Shown: one piece after another, positions 54,768 through 64,000 of the stretch
How the letters are laid out: every line of letters starts with the position of its first letter
Position numbering within the stretch: the first letter of the stretch is position 1
Source: a virus
DNA length: 64,000 bases
Reading direction: 5' to 3' (one strand)
Virus record (IMG/VR): IMGVR_UViG_3300009008_000029
Location: 1-64,000 of that record
Translations under genes and position numbers: made by a program
The notes under the pieces: model-generated
The model's database searches: none
What the model was told of the DNA's origin: nothing
Seen by the model: the letters and a program-made list of their open reading frames with translations, nothing else

Positions 54768-57700
54768 TGGCCATAAAGGACTACGACAAACACTTTGAGG
54801 GTCTAGCCGATCCGGGTTGTGTCATCGAGACACCAAATACGGTGTCTCGTAGCCTAGCTGTAGGAGACCGTTCCTTCCAGACCGCCGTTTGGCAATCCGG
54901 GAAACCGATTCTGGATTCGGACCTTCTCCTTGGGCAAGACATCCGGGAATGGAACCAACGTATGTTCCGTCGGTGGCAGATCCCCTCTGGGTGGCTGCGT
55001 GCAACGGGTCACTTTGACGTTCGGAACGACTACACACTGGGGACGGCACCGACGGGTATTTCGGACAACCTCCCCTCTGGTGGCGATGCCTCCATCAATG
55101 TCGCCGATGACACCCTCATCAACACTATCGTCCTCCCCCGGCTTGAAGCAGCGATTGCCGGGATGCCCTTGGTCGTTGAGAACACCTACACCGAGACCTC
55201 GGGCTACAACCTGATTGCACTGGAAGCCCCAACCATCTACGACGGCACCTCCGATACCGTCAAGCGTACCGATTTTGTCTTTGTTGAGGCATGGCTCGCA
55301 CTGGTAGCACCCAGCCCGGCGGCCACCGGATATGTTGAGATTGCTTCCAATGATGATCTGGAGGCCGGGGACAAGATTACCATTGACGGGAATGACCTGA
55401 CCGCAGTAGCAGGAGCACCCGGAATAGATCAGTTCCAGATTGGTGCCTCGGCTGTGGTCACCGCCGAGAACATCGCCACCGCAATCAACACTACAACCAA
55501 CTCCTTTGAGGAGATTGTCTACGGGCGAGCCTCAGAGGGGGTCGTTTACCTAACCGCAATTACGGTCGGGACGGCAGGAAACGCCATCACTTTGTCCGTG
55601 ACCGTCACAACACCGGGAACAATGGTTGCGTCTGGCGCAACCTTGACCGGGGGTGCGACTCGCCCCAGCAAGCCTTCTACGGCACAGGACAAGATTTACC
55701 CGCACGGGAACGTCATGTCGCCGGAGAACACATGGTTGGACGATGATCTGGTAGACCCAACCTTGCGGCTGGAGAGCACCCAGAGAGTTCAACTTCAATA
55801 CCGCATCCGGGTGACGGGTGCGACGGAAGCTGTCAATTACAAGACGCACCCGGATGGCTTCTCAAACCGTTCAGGGGGTCTGCCCACTATCAAGGCTATG
55901 GGCGGAGGATCTTCCGTAGTAGACGATTACCCCTTCATTCCAGCAGACGGTTCCAGCACATGGATCAGTAGCTCTGCTGCGGCTTACGGTCTCGTAGATG
56001 ATGGCTTGTGGGTTGCGGGGGATGGCACAACGACATCGGCAGAGGCACTGGGGGCGTTGGATGGTTACGTCTATGCGATTCCGATTTGCTTCATCCACCG
56101 TCACAATGATTGTTCCGATGAGACTGCTGGGGTGCAGGGGTTCGATCCGCTGGTGAATACGAATGGGGGGCCGACATACCTCCATGATGAGTTCACTGGG
56201 CAGCTAGGCACCGTCCCGGTAGGGGCTTCCGACCGACCGGATGGGAATTTCTGCGATGTCATTGTGGACTCCAACATTCTGGACCTCCGGCGTCATGTCA
56301 TGATGGCGGGGTTGGATTCGGCGAGCGAGTTGAGCTACCAGATTCAGTCCTTGCTGGACGGGACGATGAAGACATGGTCCATCGATACCGCTTCCAAGCA
56401 GGAACTGGGGGACGGGTCCGGCGACGTGTCGGTTCAGTACCTTGTCTGCGATGAGGTGGGGCGAAGCACGGCTCATAACGGCAACGGTACGACATCTGGT
56501 ACGACTACCCGTGGCGAGTTCATCCGTGAGTTTGATCATATCGCCCGGCGGTTTGCGGACCAGTCCATCATCGAGCGTGTTGTCATCAGCTTCTATCCGG
56601 GAGACCGTGCAGAGGGTCCGGTTGTAGCACCCGGCACCATCAATCCCGGCAAGTATGTCACGAAGGTAGCGGGGGAGAGTTCTACTACTTGGTATGACGG
56701 GGATGTACTCCATCTGGATCTGTCGAACCTCGATTCCTCTACACTGGGGACCATCTTTGACGGTCGGGACGGTGCGGGGGCAACCTACGATACGGGACTG
56801 CCTATCAGCGAGGTTCTGCCGGAGGGGACGGTGATTACGGATGTTCTTTCCGCCTATCACGATGATGGAAATTTCACCGCTGCGATTGAGCAGTCAGTTG
56901 AGATGTCCGTTGTCAAAGGTCTGGGTACACTCCACTTAGCGGTCACACTGGATGCAAATGACCGTGAGGCTACCGGTGGGATTGATGCTGCGGCCTATAA
57001 GGTGGTTGAGTCCAATACGGGAGATGACGGGTCGCCCCGGCGGATCTTCCTTGAGGTAGAGATCACATATCCCATTGGTTCCGGGACAACGGATCACCCC
57101 GATTTGGAACTGACCCCTACTCCGGCAATGTACGACGGTTCCGGCACGACCGGTCAGGTTCCCGGTCCGGGGCCAGTGATCGAGGACGATGCCGACCAGA
57201 GACCCAATGATTTGAATGCACTGATGGCTCCCCGGTTCCGTGAGGGTTACCGGGAGGTTGGGCTGGAGTACATCCCGAATGATACCGTCACCCATGACCC
57301 GGCGGAGAAACGGACCAGTGAGAAGGTGGGTTCAAATGTGGACACCACGGAGACCCTCGTAAGCCGGGGTATCCGTACCCTCTACTTCCCACGACGTATC
57401 TGGGGGAGTTCTACGGTGGCCAACAACCCGGTCGTGACCGATACGGTGGCTGCGGCTGCTGTACCAGTAGATGACACCCTTACGGAATATGGGAGTAGTT
57501 CCCGGAAGCTGATTTTGGATGATGCCTTGTCAGCGGCTCAGACGTTGTGCGAGGTTGAATACTACCCGCAAGACCCGATCCCCAACTACGGTGCTCTAGG
57601 CGGCGGTTACCAGTTGAGTGTCTACTATCGGAGTAATGCTCCTCAGACCGCCGGAGTGAAGGAAGGTGCTATCGGTACGGGTGAGACCGGTGTGATTCCG

Positions 57701-58324
57701 ACAACCTTGAATGTCGAGCCTCTGGCACTGGGTTCCGTCTTGTGGACAGGTCAGGTGAGTTCCGGGTCCGTTGATCAGGCTTACCCTTACGGCCAACCGC
57801 TGGATCAGATTCCCATCAATGATGGGGCTTCACCCTCGATCCGTGAGTGGTTCTTCTGTGCCACGGCGAATATCAGCATTGACGATTTCAATGCTGAGAC
57901 GGGGTTGTTGAATCTGCACCCCTTCACCGCTCCTGATGGGCAGAGTCTGTTCCAGTTTGGCGGGACGGATAATGCCCGCAAGCCCCGCAAGGATGCTGAG
58001 TTGCGGGCCTATTACCCCTTTGCCGCCGATTGGGTGTACCGACCTACAATTCTGTCCCAGCCTTTGTACGGTTCGGTCAGGCACAAGGTCATCTACCCCA
58101 TGCTGGTGAGGATCACAGAGGAAGTTGCGGGGACGGACGGTGGGTTGCTGTTCCGCAAGAACGAGGTTGCCTTGATGGTGTTGACCCGGTTTGCGGAACT
58201 GGATGAAGAGAACGACGTCCGGTTTACGGATGCGGACAACACAACCTGTGCGGCCTTGTACCGCAGCAGGAATCTGCTGATGGTTGTGGGCGATAAGACG
58301 ACTGCGGTCCCCGCAGAAAGTTGA
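54767..58324 (+). CDS. Structural protein, DUF4815-like N-terminus
   Basis: An 1185-aa protein. Residues 33-66 (RSFQTAVWQSGKPILDSDLL, then GQDIREWNQRM) resemble the opening of DUF4815-type virion proteins, where a conserved F-x-x-x-G-x-P-x-x-x-E/D-L helix anchors the protein. Residues 186-300 contain a common phage beta module (GDKITIDGNDLTAVAG, then ENIATAINTTTN, then GTAGNAITLSV). Past residue 300 it is beta-rich with many Asp, Gly and Thr and no repeats that I can define. The start is TAATG-coupled. It is probably a peripheral baseplate or fiber-base protein. The family call is by pattern. Confidence 0.55.
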   Translation: MAIKDYDKHFEGLADPGCVIETPNTVSRSLAVGDRSFQTAVWQSGKPILDSDLLLGQDIREWNQRMFRRWQIPSGWLRATGHFDVRNDYTLGTAPTGISDNLPSGGDASINVADDTLINTIVLPRLEAAIAGMPLVVENTYTETSGYNLIALEAPTIYDGTSDTVKRTDFVFVEAWLALVAPSPAATGYVEIASNDDLEAGDKITIDGNDLTAVAGAPGIDQFQIGASAVVTAENIATAINTTTNSFEEIVYGRASEGVVYLTAITVGTAGNAITLSVTVTTPGTMVASGATLTGGATRPSKPSTAQDKIYPHGNVMSPENTWLDDDLVDPTLRLESTQRVQLQYRIRVTGATEAVNYKTHPDGFSNRSGGLPTIKAMGGGSSVVDDYPFIPADGSSTWISSSAAAYGLVDDGLWVAGDGTTTSAEALGALDGYVYAIPICFIHRHNDCSDETAGVQGFDPLVNTNGGPTYLHDEFTGQLGTVPVGASDRPDGNFCDVIVDSNILDLRRHVMMAGLDSASELSYQIQSLLDGTMKTWSIDTASKQELGDGSGDVSVQYLVCDEVGRSTAHNGNGTTSGTTTRGEFIREFDHIARRFADQSIIERVVISFYPGDRAEGPVVAPGTINPGKYVTKVAGESSTTWYDGDVLHLDLSNLDSSTLGTIFDGRDGAGATYDTGLPISEVLPEGTVITDVLSAYHDDGNFTAAIEQSVEMSVVKGLGTLHLAVTLDANDREATGGIDAAAYKVVESNTGDDGSPRRIFLEVEITYPIGSGTTDHPDLELTPTPAMYDGSGTTGQVPGPGPVIEDDADQRPNDLNALMAPRFREGYREVGLEYIPNDTVTHDPAEKRTSEKVGSNVDTTETLVSRGIRTLYFPRRIWGSSTVANNPVVTDTVAAAAVPVDDTLTEYGSSSRKLILDDALSAAQTLCEVEYYPQDPIPNYGALGGGYQLSVYYRSNAPQTAGVKEGAIGTGETGVIPTTLNVEPLALGSVLWTGQVSSGSVDQAYPYGQPLDQIPINDGASPSIREWFFCATANISIDDFNAETGLLNLHPFTAPDGQSLFQFGGTDNARKPRKDAELRAYYPFAADWVYRPTILSQPLYGSVRHKVIYPMLVRITEEVAGTDGGLLFRKNEVALMVLTRFAELDEENDVRFTDADNTTCAALYRSRNLLMVVGDKTTAVPAES

Positions 58325-58337
58325 TAGGGAGACGGAT

Positions 58338-61300
58338 ATGCCACGGAGAGTGAACCCCGGATCAATCAACACCGGCCCCGGCAAGACCGTTCCGGGCGAC
58401 TCGGATAATCTTGTTTTGTACGGGGATGGGATGTCAGGGGTAGGGCCGAATATCGGTGTTCCCGGCCACATCCCGCCGGGTGGTTCTGCGGAAGCAGGAT
58501 GGCCCAAGCCGTTCATTGAGGGTGGGGGTGGAAGTGGGCTGGAGATGCTCAAGATTCACCTTGAAGACCCCAAGAACGCACACCCTGCGATTGCCATCAG
58601 TATTGATGGATATCCGCCGCTGGTCCTGTCCAACAATGTCGAGGGTGCCCTCGATGAGTTGATGGCTAACATTCCCCCCGAACCCCCCAAGATTGGGCAG
58701 TACAAGCCCTACCTTACCTTGAACGGAATCCCCGACTGGGGTTACTTGCGTATGAATGACGGCCCTCTGGCTGTCCACACCGACATTGGGTCCAACGAGA
58801 CTGGCGACGGTGTCTACCCCTACTACTGGACGGCTCCTTCGCCGACTGAGGACGCTGTATTCACCACGCTAGGCAACGATCCTATTACCGATACCCTTTG
58901 GAACGGCCCCTTGGTGAGTCCCCCCGTTGCGGGAACGCCGACGGGAGTTGCGGGTGCCTTCACCAACTCTTCGGATGAGGTTGTCCGTACCCGATTGTTC
59001 ATGCCGATTGTTGTTGATGACGCTGTTGTAGAGACAATCTCCAACTTGTCCGGGGTCATTTACCCGGCGGACCGTGGTGTAGTAGCACTTCTGCACTGGC
59101 CAGCGGGCGGAACGTTGGTGACGGAGTTTCTGACACAGCCTCTGCTCGACCGGTGTTGGGGTGCTCTCCTTCTAGGTCAAGGCATCATGGGCGGACAGCA
59201 GTGCATCAAAACGGTCGAGGATGCTGTTGAACTATGTGACGGAGACCCCGGCGGCATCTTTGCTCAGGGCACCACAGACGGCCACTATGACCCGTTTACC
59301 TATCCGGGTAGGGCTACGGGTCAGTATGACCTCAGAGAGCTACACACGGGCGTTTCGGGCATTGACGGGACGGCCTTGCCCTCACCTTGGGATTCGGGTG
59401 TGCCGAGGGTCTTGAATTCGGAGACACCGGGGGCCGGTCAGGTGCGTCTGGGAACGGACCCCTTGGCAGGGTCAGACCTGATCCAACCCTATGGGATTCC
59501 CATTTTGGGTGCCACGGTTGGTGCCTACAGCCCAGAACCGGCAGACACCATTCTGGATGACACCTACAAGTACGTTGGTCATATGGCTTTGACCAGCGGC
59601 AACTTCATGAGATACCGGCTGCCCTACCTGAAGGACTACACGGTGGCCACGGGACTCAAGTACACACCAAAGGGTGTTGATCCTTACCTGACAAGAGAGT
59701 CGGCACGGTATTTGGAGGTCGCCGAACCTTATGACCCGGCCTCATCGGACATTGAGTCGGTAGGTGGGGTTGATGTACTCCGGCAAGGTGGGAACTATCC
59801 CAACTTTGAAGAGGACTACTGGGTCTGGCAGCTTGCTCGTATGCGTCAGATGATTTGGCGGGGTCCAGATGCGGTAGGGACCGAACTGGGAACCTTGTGG
59901 CTGGCCCATTTCAAGACAGAGAAAGATTTCGAATCTTGCGTCCGGGATGGGGTGATGCCTTGGGACGCCACCGACGGGTATGAGATGTACGGGATGCAGC
60001 TTGTGGCGGGTATTCCTCCGGTTGTCGGCAATCTGGTGAACGTGGATACCGGATTAACGGCAACGGATTTCCCAGCACCTACTTATGGGTACGGCTCGTT
60101 GTCCTACCATATCCTTCGGTCTTCCGGGTTCGTTGCTGACTATTCCACGTTGCCTACGGCGACGACAGCAACATGGTCCTACTCCGTTCCGGGGGCGACC
60201 TCGCCGGGCGTTGTCTGTGTCTCTGGGGTCTGCTACTTCACCCCCCTGACGACGGCTGGTGTTCAATCCTTCCAGATTGATGATCTCGATGCTGTCTATT
60301 CTGATGCGTGGAAAGACGGATACCGGACCGACGATAATCCGTTGACTAATGATGCGTCACCCGCAGCCCCTGTAGTTCTGTCCAGTGCAAACCCAGCGTT
60401 CTTGGGTTTGGCACCCTTCAGCTATGCGACTGAGGCTGCTGTTCCCACATTCGATATCCCGATTGGGTTTACGGATGCGAGGGGTAAGCGGCTCCAACGG
60501 GTTGAGTTCCCCTACACCAAACTGGGTAGCAATGCGGGTGGGGATTTCGCTGAGGACAATGGGCCACAGGATGCAGATGACCTTGAGGTCCATCTGGATG
60601 GGACACTCAGCCCTCTGGGTGACAAGAGTGTTGCGGCGTTCAGTACGGATGCTGCGCCCCGATTCTTCATCCGGCGGCCTTGGATTGTTGACCCGATTCA
60701 ACCCGTAGACGGGACCAGTCTGGGTACTAAACTGGCTCTGGCAGATACCTCTGGCCATAAGGTCATGTTCCACTCGGGGTACTTTGACGAGTCCGAGGGG
60801 TCTTACGGAAACCATGTTGATGGCAACGATAGGGTCTTTGCCTGTTTGTTGACCTCAGCGAAGGATTCCGCCGAGGTCTTCTTGGATGAGACCTATCGTA
60901 TCCGGGAAGAGTGGCATAGTGACCTAGGGACAACGCAGACGGTCCTTGCCGGTCCGGGAATGAAGAACTGGGTCGGCGACGGCATAGCGGTTCCTGTCCG
61001 CATGGGCGATTTGACAGGGTACAACGGGACCATTGAAGACCTATGGAAGACCTCATGCTTCGTTCATGAGGGGCTTCACGCTGCGGCACTTCCCAGCGGC
61101 GAGCTTCGGGTGGGTGGTTTGCCTGAGCGTAATCCTCCGGCTACGAACTGGTTGACGGACCCCTTCCCTGCGGCGGGGCTGCTTTGTTACCCCCAGACGG
61201 ATTACAGTTCTGACTACCGGCCTTCCTTTGCTGAGACGGGGTATGCACAGCCCGACTATTCTGGGGAGACGGGACGCAAGAAGTTCGTTCGATGTCTCGA

Positions 61301-61904
61301 TGCCTCGTTTGTTCGTAATGCAACCCAACGAATTGATGCTGCGGGGCAACCCTTCTTTGTCATTCAGATTGATGGCCTGACCCTTGACGATTTCAAGTAT
61401 CAGGCACCGGGACCGGGTAAGTACAACGATGCCAACATCGGGATCGCTATTTCGGTCAAGATTCCGGGTTTGACGACGTGGATGGATCTGGGTCGGCTTG
61501 ACGGGGACGGACCCGGAAAGCAGGACAATACCGTTGATGGTGCTGGTTGTCAGGTAGCTGGGCCTTACACATACACGGGCGTCAGTTCCTCCACAGGGAT
61601 GGTGTTCAGTCAGGTCCAAGTGCATGTGGGGCCGGATGTAGCATTGGCTTACGGTGCCTCCTATGACGACGCTGGGACAACTCGGTATGAGGTTCCAGTT
61701 CTGGTCAAGGTTGAAATGACGGAAGCGGCTGTAGACTACAACCTGACGAAACCTGCCACGGGGGTGGGGACGTTTGGTAGTGCCGACCCCTCGGCGTTGG
61801 CACACCAAATCCGAGGGGTCACCGGTATTTCGATTCTACACCCCTCCCGGTGGGTTGCTTTGACGGAAGAGATGAAAACCCTGTACGACACCCTGCTGGG
61901 ATGA
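58338..61904 (+). CDS. Peripheral virion protein, 1188 aa, possible fiber
   Basis: An 1188-aa protein. I chose the ATG at 58338, which has GGGAG six bases upstream; in-frame codons further up lie inside the previous gene. The first 60 residues are Gly/Pro-rich and flexible (VNPGSINTGPGKTVPGDSD, VPGHIPPGGSAEAG), as in adaptor tails. The remainder is beta-rich with scattered aromatic residues (DEDYWVW-type stretches around 495). A CVSGVC pair at about 633-638 could form a disulphide or a turn. No lectin, depolymerase or chaperone domain is recognised. Its place among late baseplate genes suggests a fiber or tail-surface protein. Confidence 0.5.
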   Translation: MPRRVNPGSINTGPGKTVPGDSDNLVLYGDGMSGVGPNIGVPGHIPPGGSAEAGWPKPFIEGGGGSGLEMLKIHLEDPKNAHPAIAISIDGYPPLVLSNNVEGALDELMANIPPEPPKIGQYKPYLTLNGIPDWGYLRMNDGPLAVHTDIGSNETGDGVYPYYWTAPSPTEDAVFTTLGNDPITDTLWNGPLVSPPVAGTPTGVAGAFTNSSDEVVRTRLFMPIVVDDAVVETISNLSGVIYPADRGVVALLHWPAGGTLVTEFLTQPLLDRCWGALLLGQGIMGGQQCIKTVEDAVELCDGDPGGIFAQGTTDGHYDPFTYPGRATGQYDLRELHTGVSGIDGTALPSPWDSGVPRVLNSETPGAGQVRLGTDPLAGSDLIQPYGIPILGATVGAYSPEPADTILDDTYKYVGHMALTSGNFMRYRLPYLKDYTVATGLKYTPKGVDPYLTRESARYLEVAEPYDPASSDIESVGGVDVLRQGGNYPNFEEDYWVWQLARMRQMIWRGPDAVGTELGTLWLAHFKTEKDFESCVRDGVMPWDATDGYEMYGMQLVAGIPPVVGNLVNVDTGLTATDFPAPTYGYGSLSYHILRSSGFVADYSTLPTATTATWSYSVPGATSPGVVCVSGVCYFTPLTTAGVQSFQIDDLDAVYSDAWKDGYRTDDNPLTNDASPAAPVVLSSANPAFLGLAPFSYATEAAVPTFDIPIGFTDARGKRLQRVEFPYTKLGSNAGGDFAEDNGPQDADDLEVHLDGTLSPLGDKSVAAFSTDAAPRFFIRRPWIVDPIQPVDGTSLGTKLALADTSGHKVMFHSGYFDESEGSYGNHVDGNDRVFACLLTSAKDSAEVFLDETYRIREEWHSDLGTTQTVLAGPGMKNWVGDGIAVPVRMGDLTGYNGTIEDLWKTSCFVHEGLHAAALPSGELRVGGLPERNPPATNWLTDPFPAAGLLCYPQTDYSSDYRPSFAETGYAQPDYSGETGRKKFVRCLDASFVRNATQRIDAAGQPFFVIQIDGLTLDDFKYQAPGPGKYNDANIGIAISVKIPGLTTWMDLGRLDGDGPGKQDNTVDGAGCQVAGPYTYTGVSSSTGMVFSQVQVHVGPDVALAYGASYDDAGTTRYEVPVLVKVEMTEAAVDYNLTKPATGVGTFGSADPSALAHQIRGVTGISILHPSRWVALTEEMKTLYDTLLG

Positions 61905-61917
61905 CGTGGAGTGACTG

Positions 61918-64000
61918 ATGACGACGATCAATAAAGATGCATGGCAAGAGCGATTGACCACACGGACTACGGTGCCAGCTTCCGAGGTGGTACAGGCTGT
62001 GGAGGCCATTCGTGGCCTTGCGGGTTCGTGGGCCGCTGCCTATGCCTTTGATCTGGGGGTCCGTTCCACTACGGCACAGAATTCCAGTGCCCCCTCCCCG
62101 ATCCTTGCCAAGACCTCCAAATTGGGACAGCCCGGCTTCCCGGAGATCAACTTTGCACCCTACTCCCACGGCACCAACCGTTTCGGAACCAAGGGCGGTT
62201 CTTTCATCGGGCACCCCATTTCCTTCTCACCGGTAGGTCCAACGGGGAAACACTCGGACGTTGTTTGGCGGTGGAAGGTCACGGATAACTCCGGTGAGGC
62301 CGAGGGCGATATTCTGGAGATGGAAGATCAGACTCTGAATGAGCAGGTCACCACCCTCTACGGGATTGAGGATGCAACCTCCGTGTACTTCCCCGGCGGC
62401 CTGTACGTTGTCATTTCCCAGACGGGCGACCCCGGTTTGCTGGGCTCATCAGCGGGTGGTTTGGGTGACGGGTATCTGAGGAATCAGGCTGCGGGTGACG
62501 TGCCCTTGACCCCTGCGGATTCCACCAGCAAGTACGAGATCTTCCGGGTCATTTCACTGGACCGGGTTACGAGGACCAAACTCACGTTGGACCCCGCCAA
62601 GCGTTTGGCGGACTACTTCACCATCGCCGAGGGGCCGGATGTACCTTACGTAGACAAGATCATGCTCCTTCAGCCCCAAGCAACTCGTTTGGTTGCGGTT
62701 CCCACCCCCGGTGAGACAAAGGGTGCGGAGCAGACCTTTGCGGTAGTGCCGCCCCCTAGGGCACTCAACACGGATGAGCAGTACCCCTTGAACCAATGGA
62801 AAACGGCGACATGGCAAGAGGACGCTTTCCCGAACCACGATCTGGCTGCGGGAACGGACTTCGAATACACCAACAAGCCGTTAACCCCGTTGGCCAAGCC
62901 CACCGGCAAGAGCACTCTTTGGTTGTACGGAACTGCCGGTGATACCGCTGCGGAGGCCATCCCAGCGGGCCGTTTTGCTGTGTTGGAAAGGTACGGGGAT
63001 TCCGCCCGTGTGGGAGACATTATCCGGGTCCATGATGTGAATGCCCGAGGTGATGCGGTGATGAACCCGGACTCCGGGACGGGTCGTCGTGCTTCGTTGG
63101 ACACGCTTCTGGGTTACTTTGAGGTCATGGAACTGTTCACCGGGGGCTACTACGTCCGGCGGATGGAGGAGATGTCCCCAGATACGGGACAGATGTTTGT
63201 TGGTAGCTGGCCGAGTCTCTGTCAGGAAGGAACCCCCAGCAATACGAGCCACATCGAACTTCAGGTCACCATTCATAGTTCTGTATCCTCACTATGGACG
63301 GGCACATATTATGATGTGACGGAGTTGGAATCCGTCCGACTTCGGAACCTGATCGACCCCTCACAGGTCAAATCCACGGCGAAAGTACCAGAGGACACCC
63401 TCGTTACCAGCACGACACGGCTATTGGGTCAGAGCAAGGGCCGGGCGGACCGGGCCGTCTTTGATACCAGTTCTACAAACTCGGGTGTTGCAAACTCCAA
63501 TGCTGATCCCGGCAACCTGCTGGACCTTGGATTCCGCATGGTCTTGTACCCGGCGGTTGCCCGGACAGAGACCATCAACCCAGCCGGAGATACCGCAATC
63601 CTGACGGCACCCGATTGGGATCGTCCTATCAAGACGAACGAGGTCGTTCTCGATCCTTCCAAGCCGGAGGAGAAGCAGTACATCGAGGTGGACTACTCCA
63701 ACGGAATGGTTCACCTTTCACACGTCCCGACAGAAGGCAGTGACGTGTGGCCCGGTGACATGACGGACGTTACCGACAACCCCAGAGGCGAACTGGTCCT
63801 GTTTGCTTGCTGCGTGCCCTACTCCCAAGAGGAAGGGCAGATGGGAACGGGTGTCCGGGCGACGGCTTCCGCTATCACTGGAGTCCCTGACCAGTGTGTC
63901 CCAGACCCGGTAGGTGGGGCCGACCAGAATCAGACGGATGCATTCAGTACCCGTCTTTGCTACCCCCTGATTGCTCAGACCATCACAACGAACCACGACG
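61918..64000 (+). CDS. Partial virion protein running off the window
   Basis: An open frame with ATG at 61918 and no stop up to the window end (about 694 codons visible). The upstream stop lies 13 bases before its start. The N-terminus (INKDAWQERLTTRTTVPASE, then VVQAVEAIRGLAG) is helical and may be an anchoring part. Further on the sequence is beta-rich (DVVWRWKVTDNSGEAEGD, YEIFRVISLDRVTRTKLTLD). A CC pair lies near residue 624. It continues the style of the two preceding fiber-type genes. Full length, C-terminal domain and function are outside the window. Confidence 0.7.
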   Translation, partial: MTTINKDAWQERLTTRTTVPASEVVQAVEAIRGLAGSWAAAYAFDLGVRSTTAQNSSAPSPILAKTSKLGQPGFPEINFAPYSHGTNRFGTKGGSFIGHPISFSPVGPTGKHSDVVWRWKVTDNSGEAEGDILEMEDQTLNEQVTTLYGIEDATSVYFPGGLYVVISQTGDPGLLGSSAGGLGDGYLRNQAAGDVPLTPADSTSKYEIFRVISLDRVTRTKLTLDPAKRLADYFTIAEGPDVPYVDKIMLLQPQATRLVAVPTPGETKGAEQTFAVVPPPRALNTDEQYPLNQWKTATWQEDAFPNHDLAAGTDFEYTNKPLTPLAKPTGKSTLWLYGTAGDTAAEAIPAGRFAVLERYGDSARVGDIIRVHDVNARGDAVMNPDSGTGRRASLDTLLGYFEVMELFTGGYYVRRMEEMSPDTGQMFVGSWPSLCQEGTPSNTSHIELQVTIHSSVSSLWTGTYYDVTELESVRLRNLIDPSQVKSTAKVPEDTLVTSTTRLLGQSKGRADRAVFDTSSTNSGVANSNADPGNLLDLGFRMVLYPAVARTETINPAGDTAILTAPDWDRPIKTNEVVLDPSKPEEKQYIEVDYSNGMVHLSHVPTEGSDVWPGDMTDVTDNPRGELVLFACCVPYSQEEGQMGTGVRATASAITGVPDQCVPDPVGGADQNQTDAFSTRLCYPLIAQTITTNHD

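Noticed and set aside
58284-58337. 18-codon upstream extension of the 1188-aa gene
   Set aside because: The extra codons overlap the preceding gene and begin at a non-ATG codon; ATG 58338 has a clear ribosome-binding site.
1-64000. CRISPR array, insertion sequence, attachment site or integrase
   Set aside because: No spaced identical repeats, transposase motifs or terminal inverted repeats were seen. The only tandem repeats are the 12-bp control repeats and coding repeats.

Overview
The window is part of the tail and baseplate gene cluster of a very large contractile-tailed phage (myovirus morphotype). The evidence is the order tail sheath, tail tube, tail-assembly-chaperone-like genes, tape measure, hub, spike, gp25-like wedge and J-like wedge, all on the + strand, closely packed and often overlapping by one to four bases. 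Several proteins are very large: a 1770-aa sheath, a 1680-aa hub and a 3790-aa structural protein. No capsid, terminase, replication, tRNA, CRISPR or integrase genes are present, so host and lifestyle cannot be read from here. A jumbo or huge phage fits best. A stand-alone contractile injection system is not formally excluded.

Layout. 1-750: an FmdB-like zinc-ribbon gene, then a gap with hairpins and a possible 46-aa gene. 751-6101: an oversized sheath gene closed by a strong intrinsic terminator. 6327-10773: an accessory cassette interrupting the tail genes. Its leftward operon encodes a DUF4313-like protein, a SpoT/MESH1-type HD hydrolase and an Hsp20-like protein. Its rightward pair encodes a MerR-type regulator coupled to a VIT plus von Willebrand A protein. 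The two arms share a control region at 7708-7834 with three 12-bp direct repeats over a promoter. 10919-17864: tail tube, two chaperone-position genes and tape measure. 17873-28134: two paralogous XkdP-like baseplate proteins, a hub with an M15-type peptidase domain, a gpV-like spike and a small Gly/Ala-rich protein. 28135-43548: the 3790-aa protein and three smaller proteins of unknown function. 43606-53678: gp25-like wedge, J-like wedge and a tail-protein-I-position protein with repeated beta modules. 53728-64000: peripheral baseplate or fiber-type proteins; the last runs off the window.

How they work together. The structural genes would build a long tail (the 1142-aa tape measure suggests roughly 170 nm by the usual rule of about 0.15 nm per residue), with a large baseplate that carries its own cell-wall peptidase. 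Many of the large proteins look enlarged by insertion and duplication of a few beta-rich modules.

The best candidate for something undescribed is the accessory cassette. It combines predicted alarmone hydrolysis, a small heat-shock chaperone, a MerR-type switch and a MIDAS-containing VIT-vWA protein. Its joint function is inference; the individual domain calls rest on conserved motifs.
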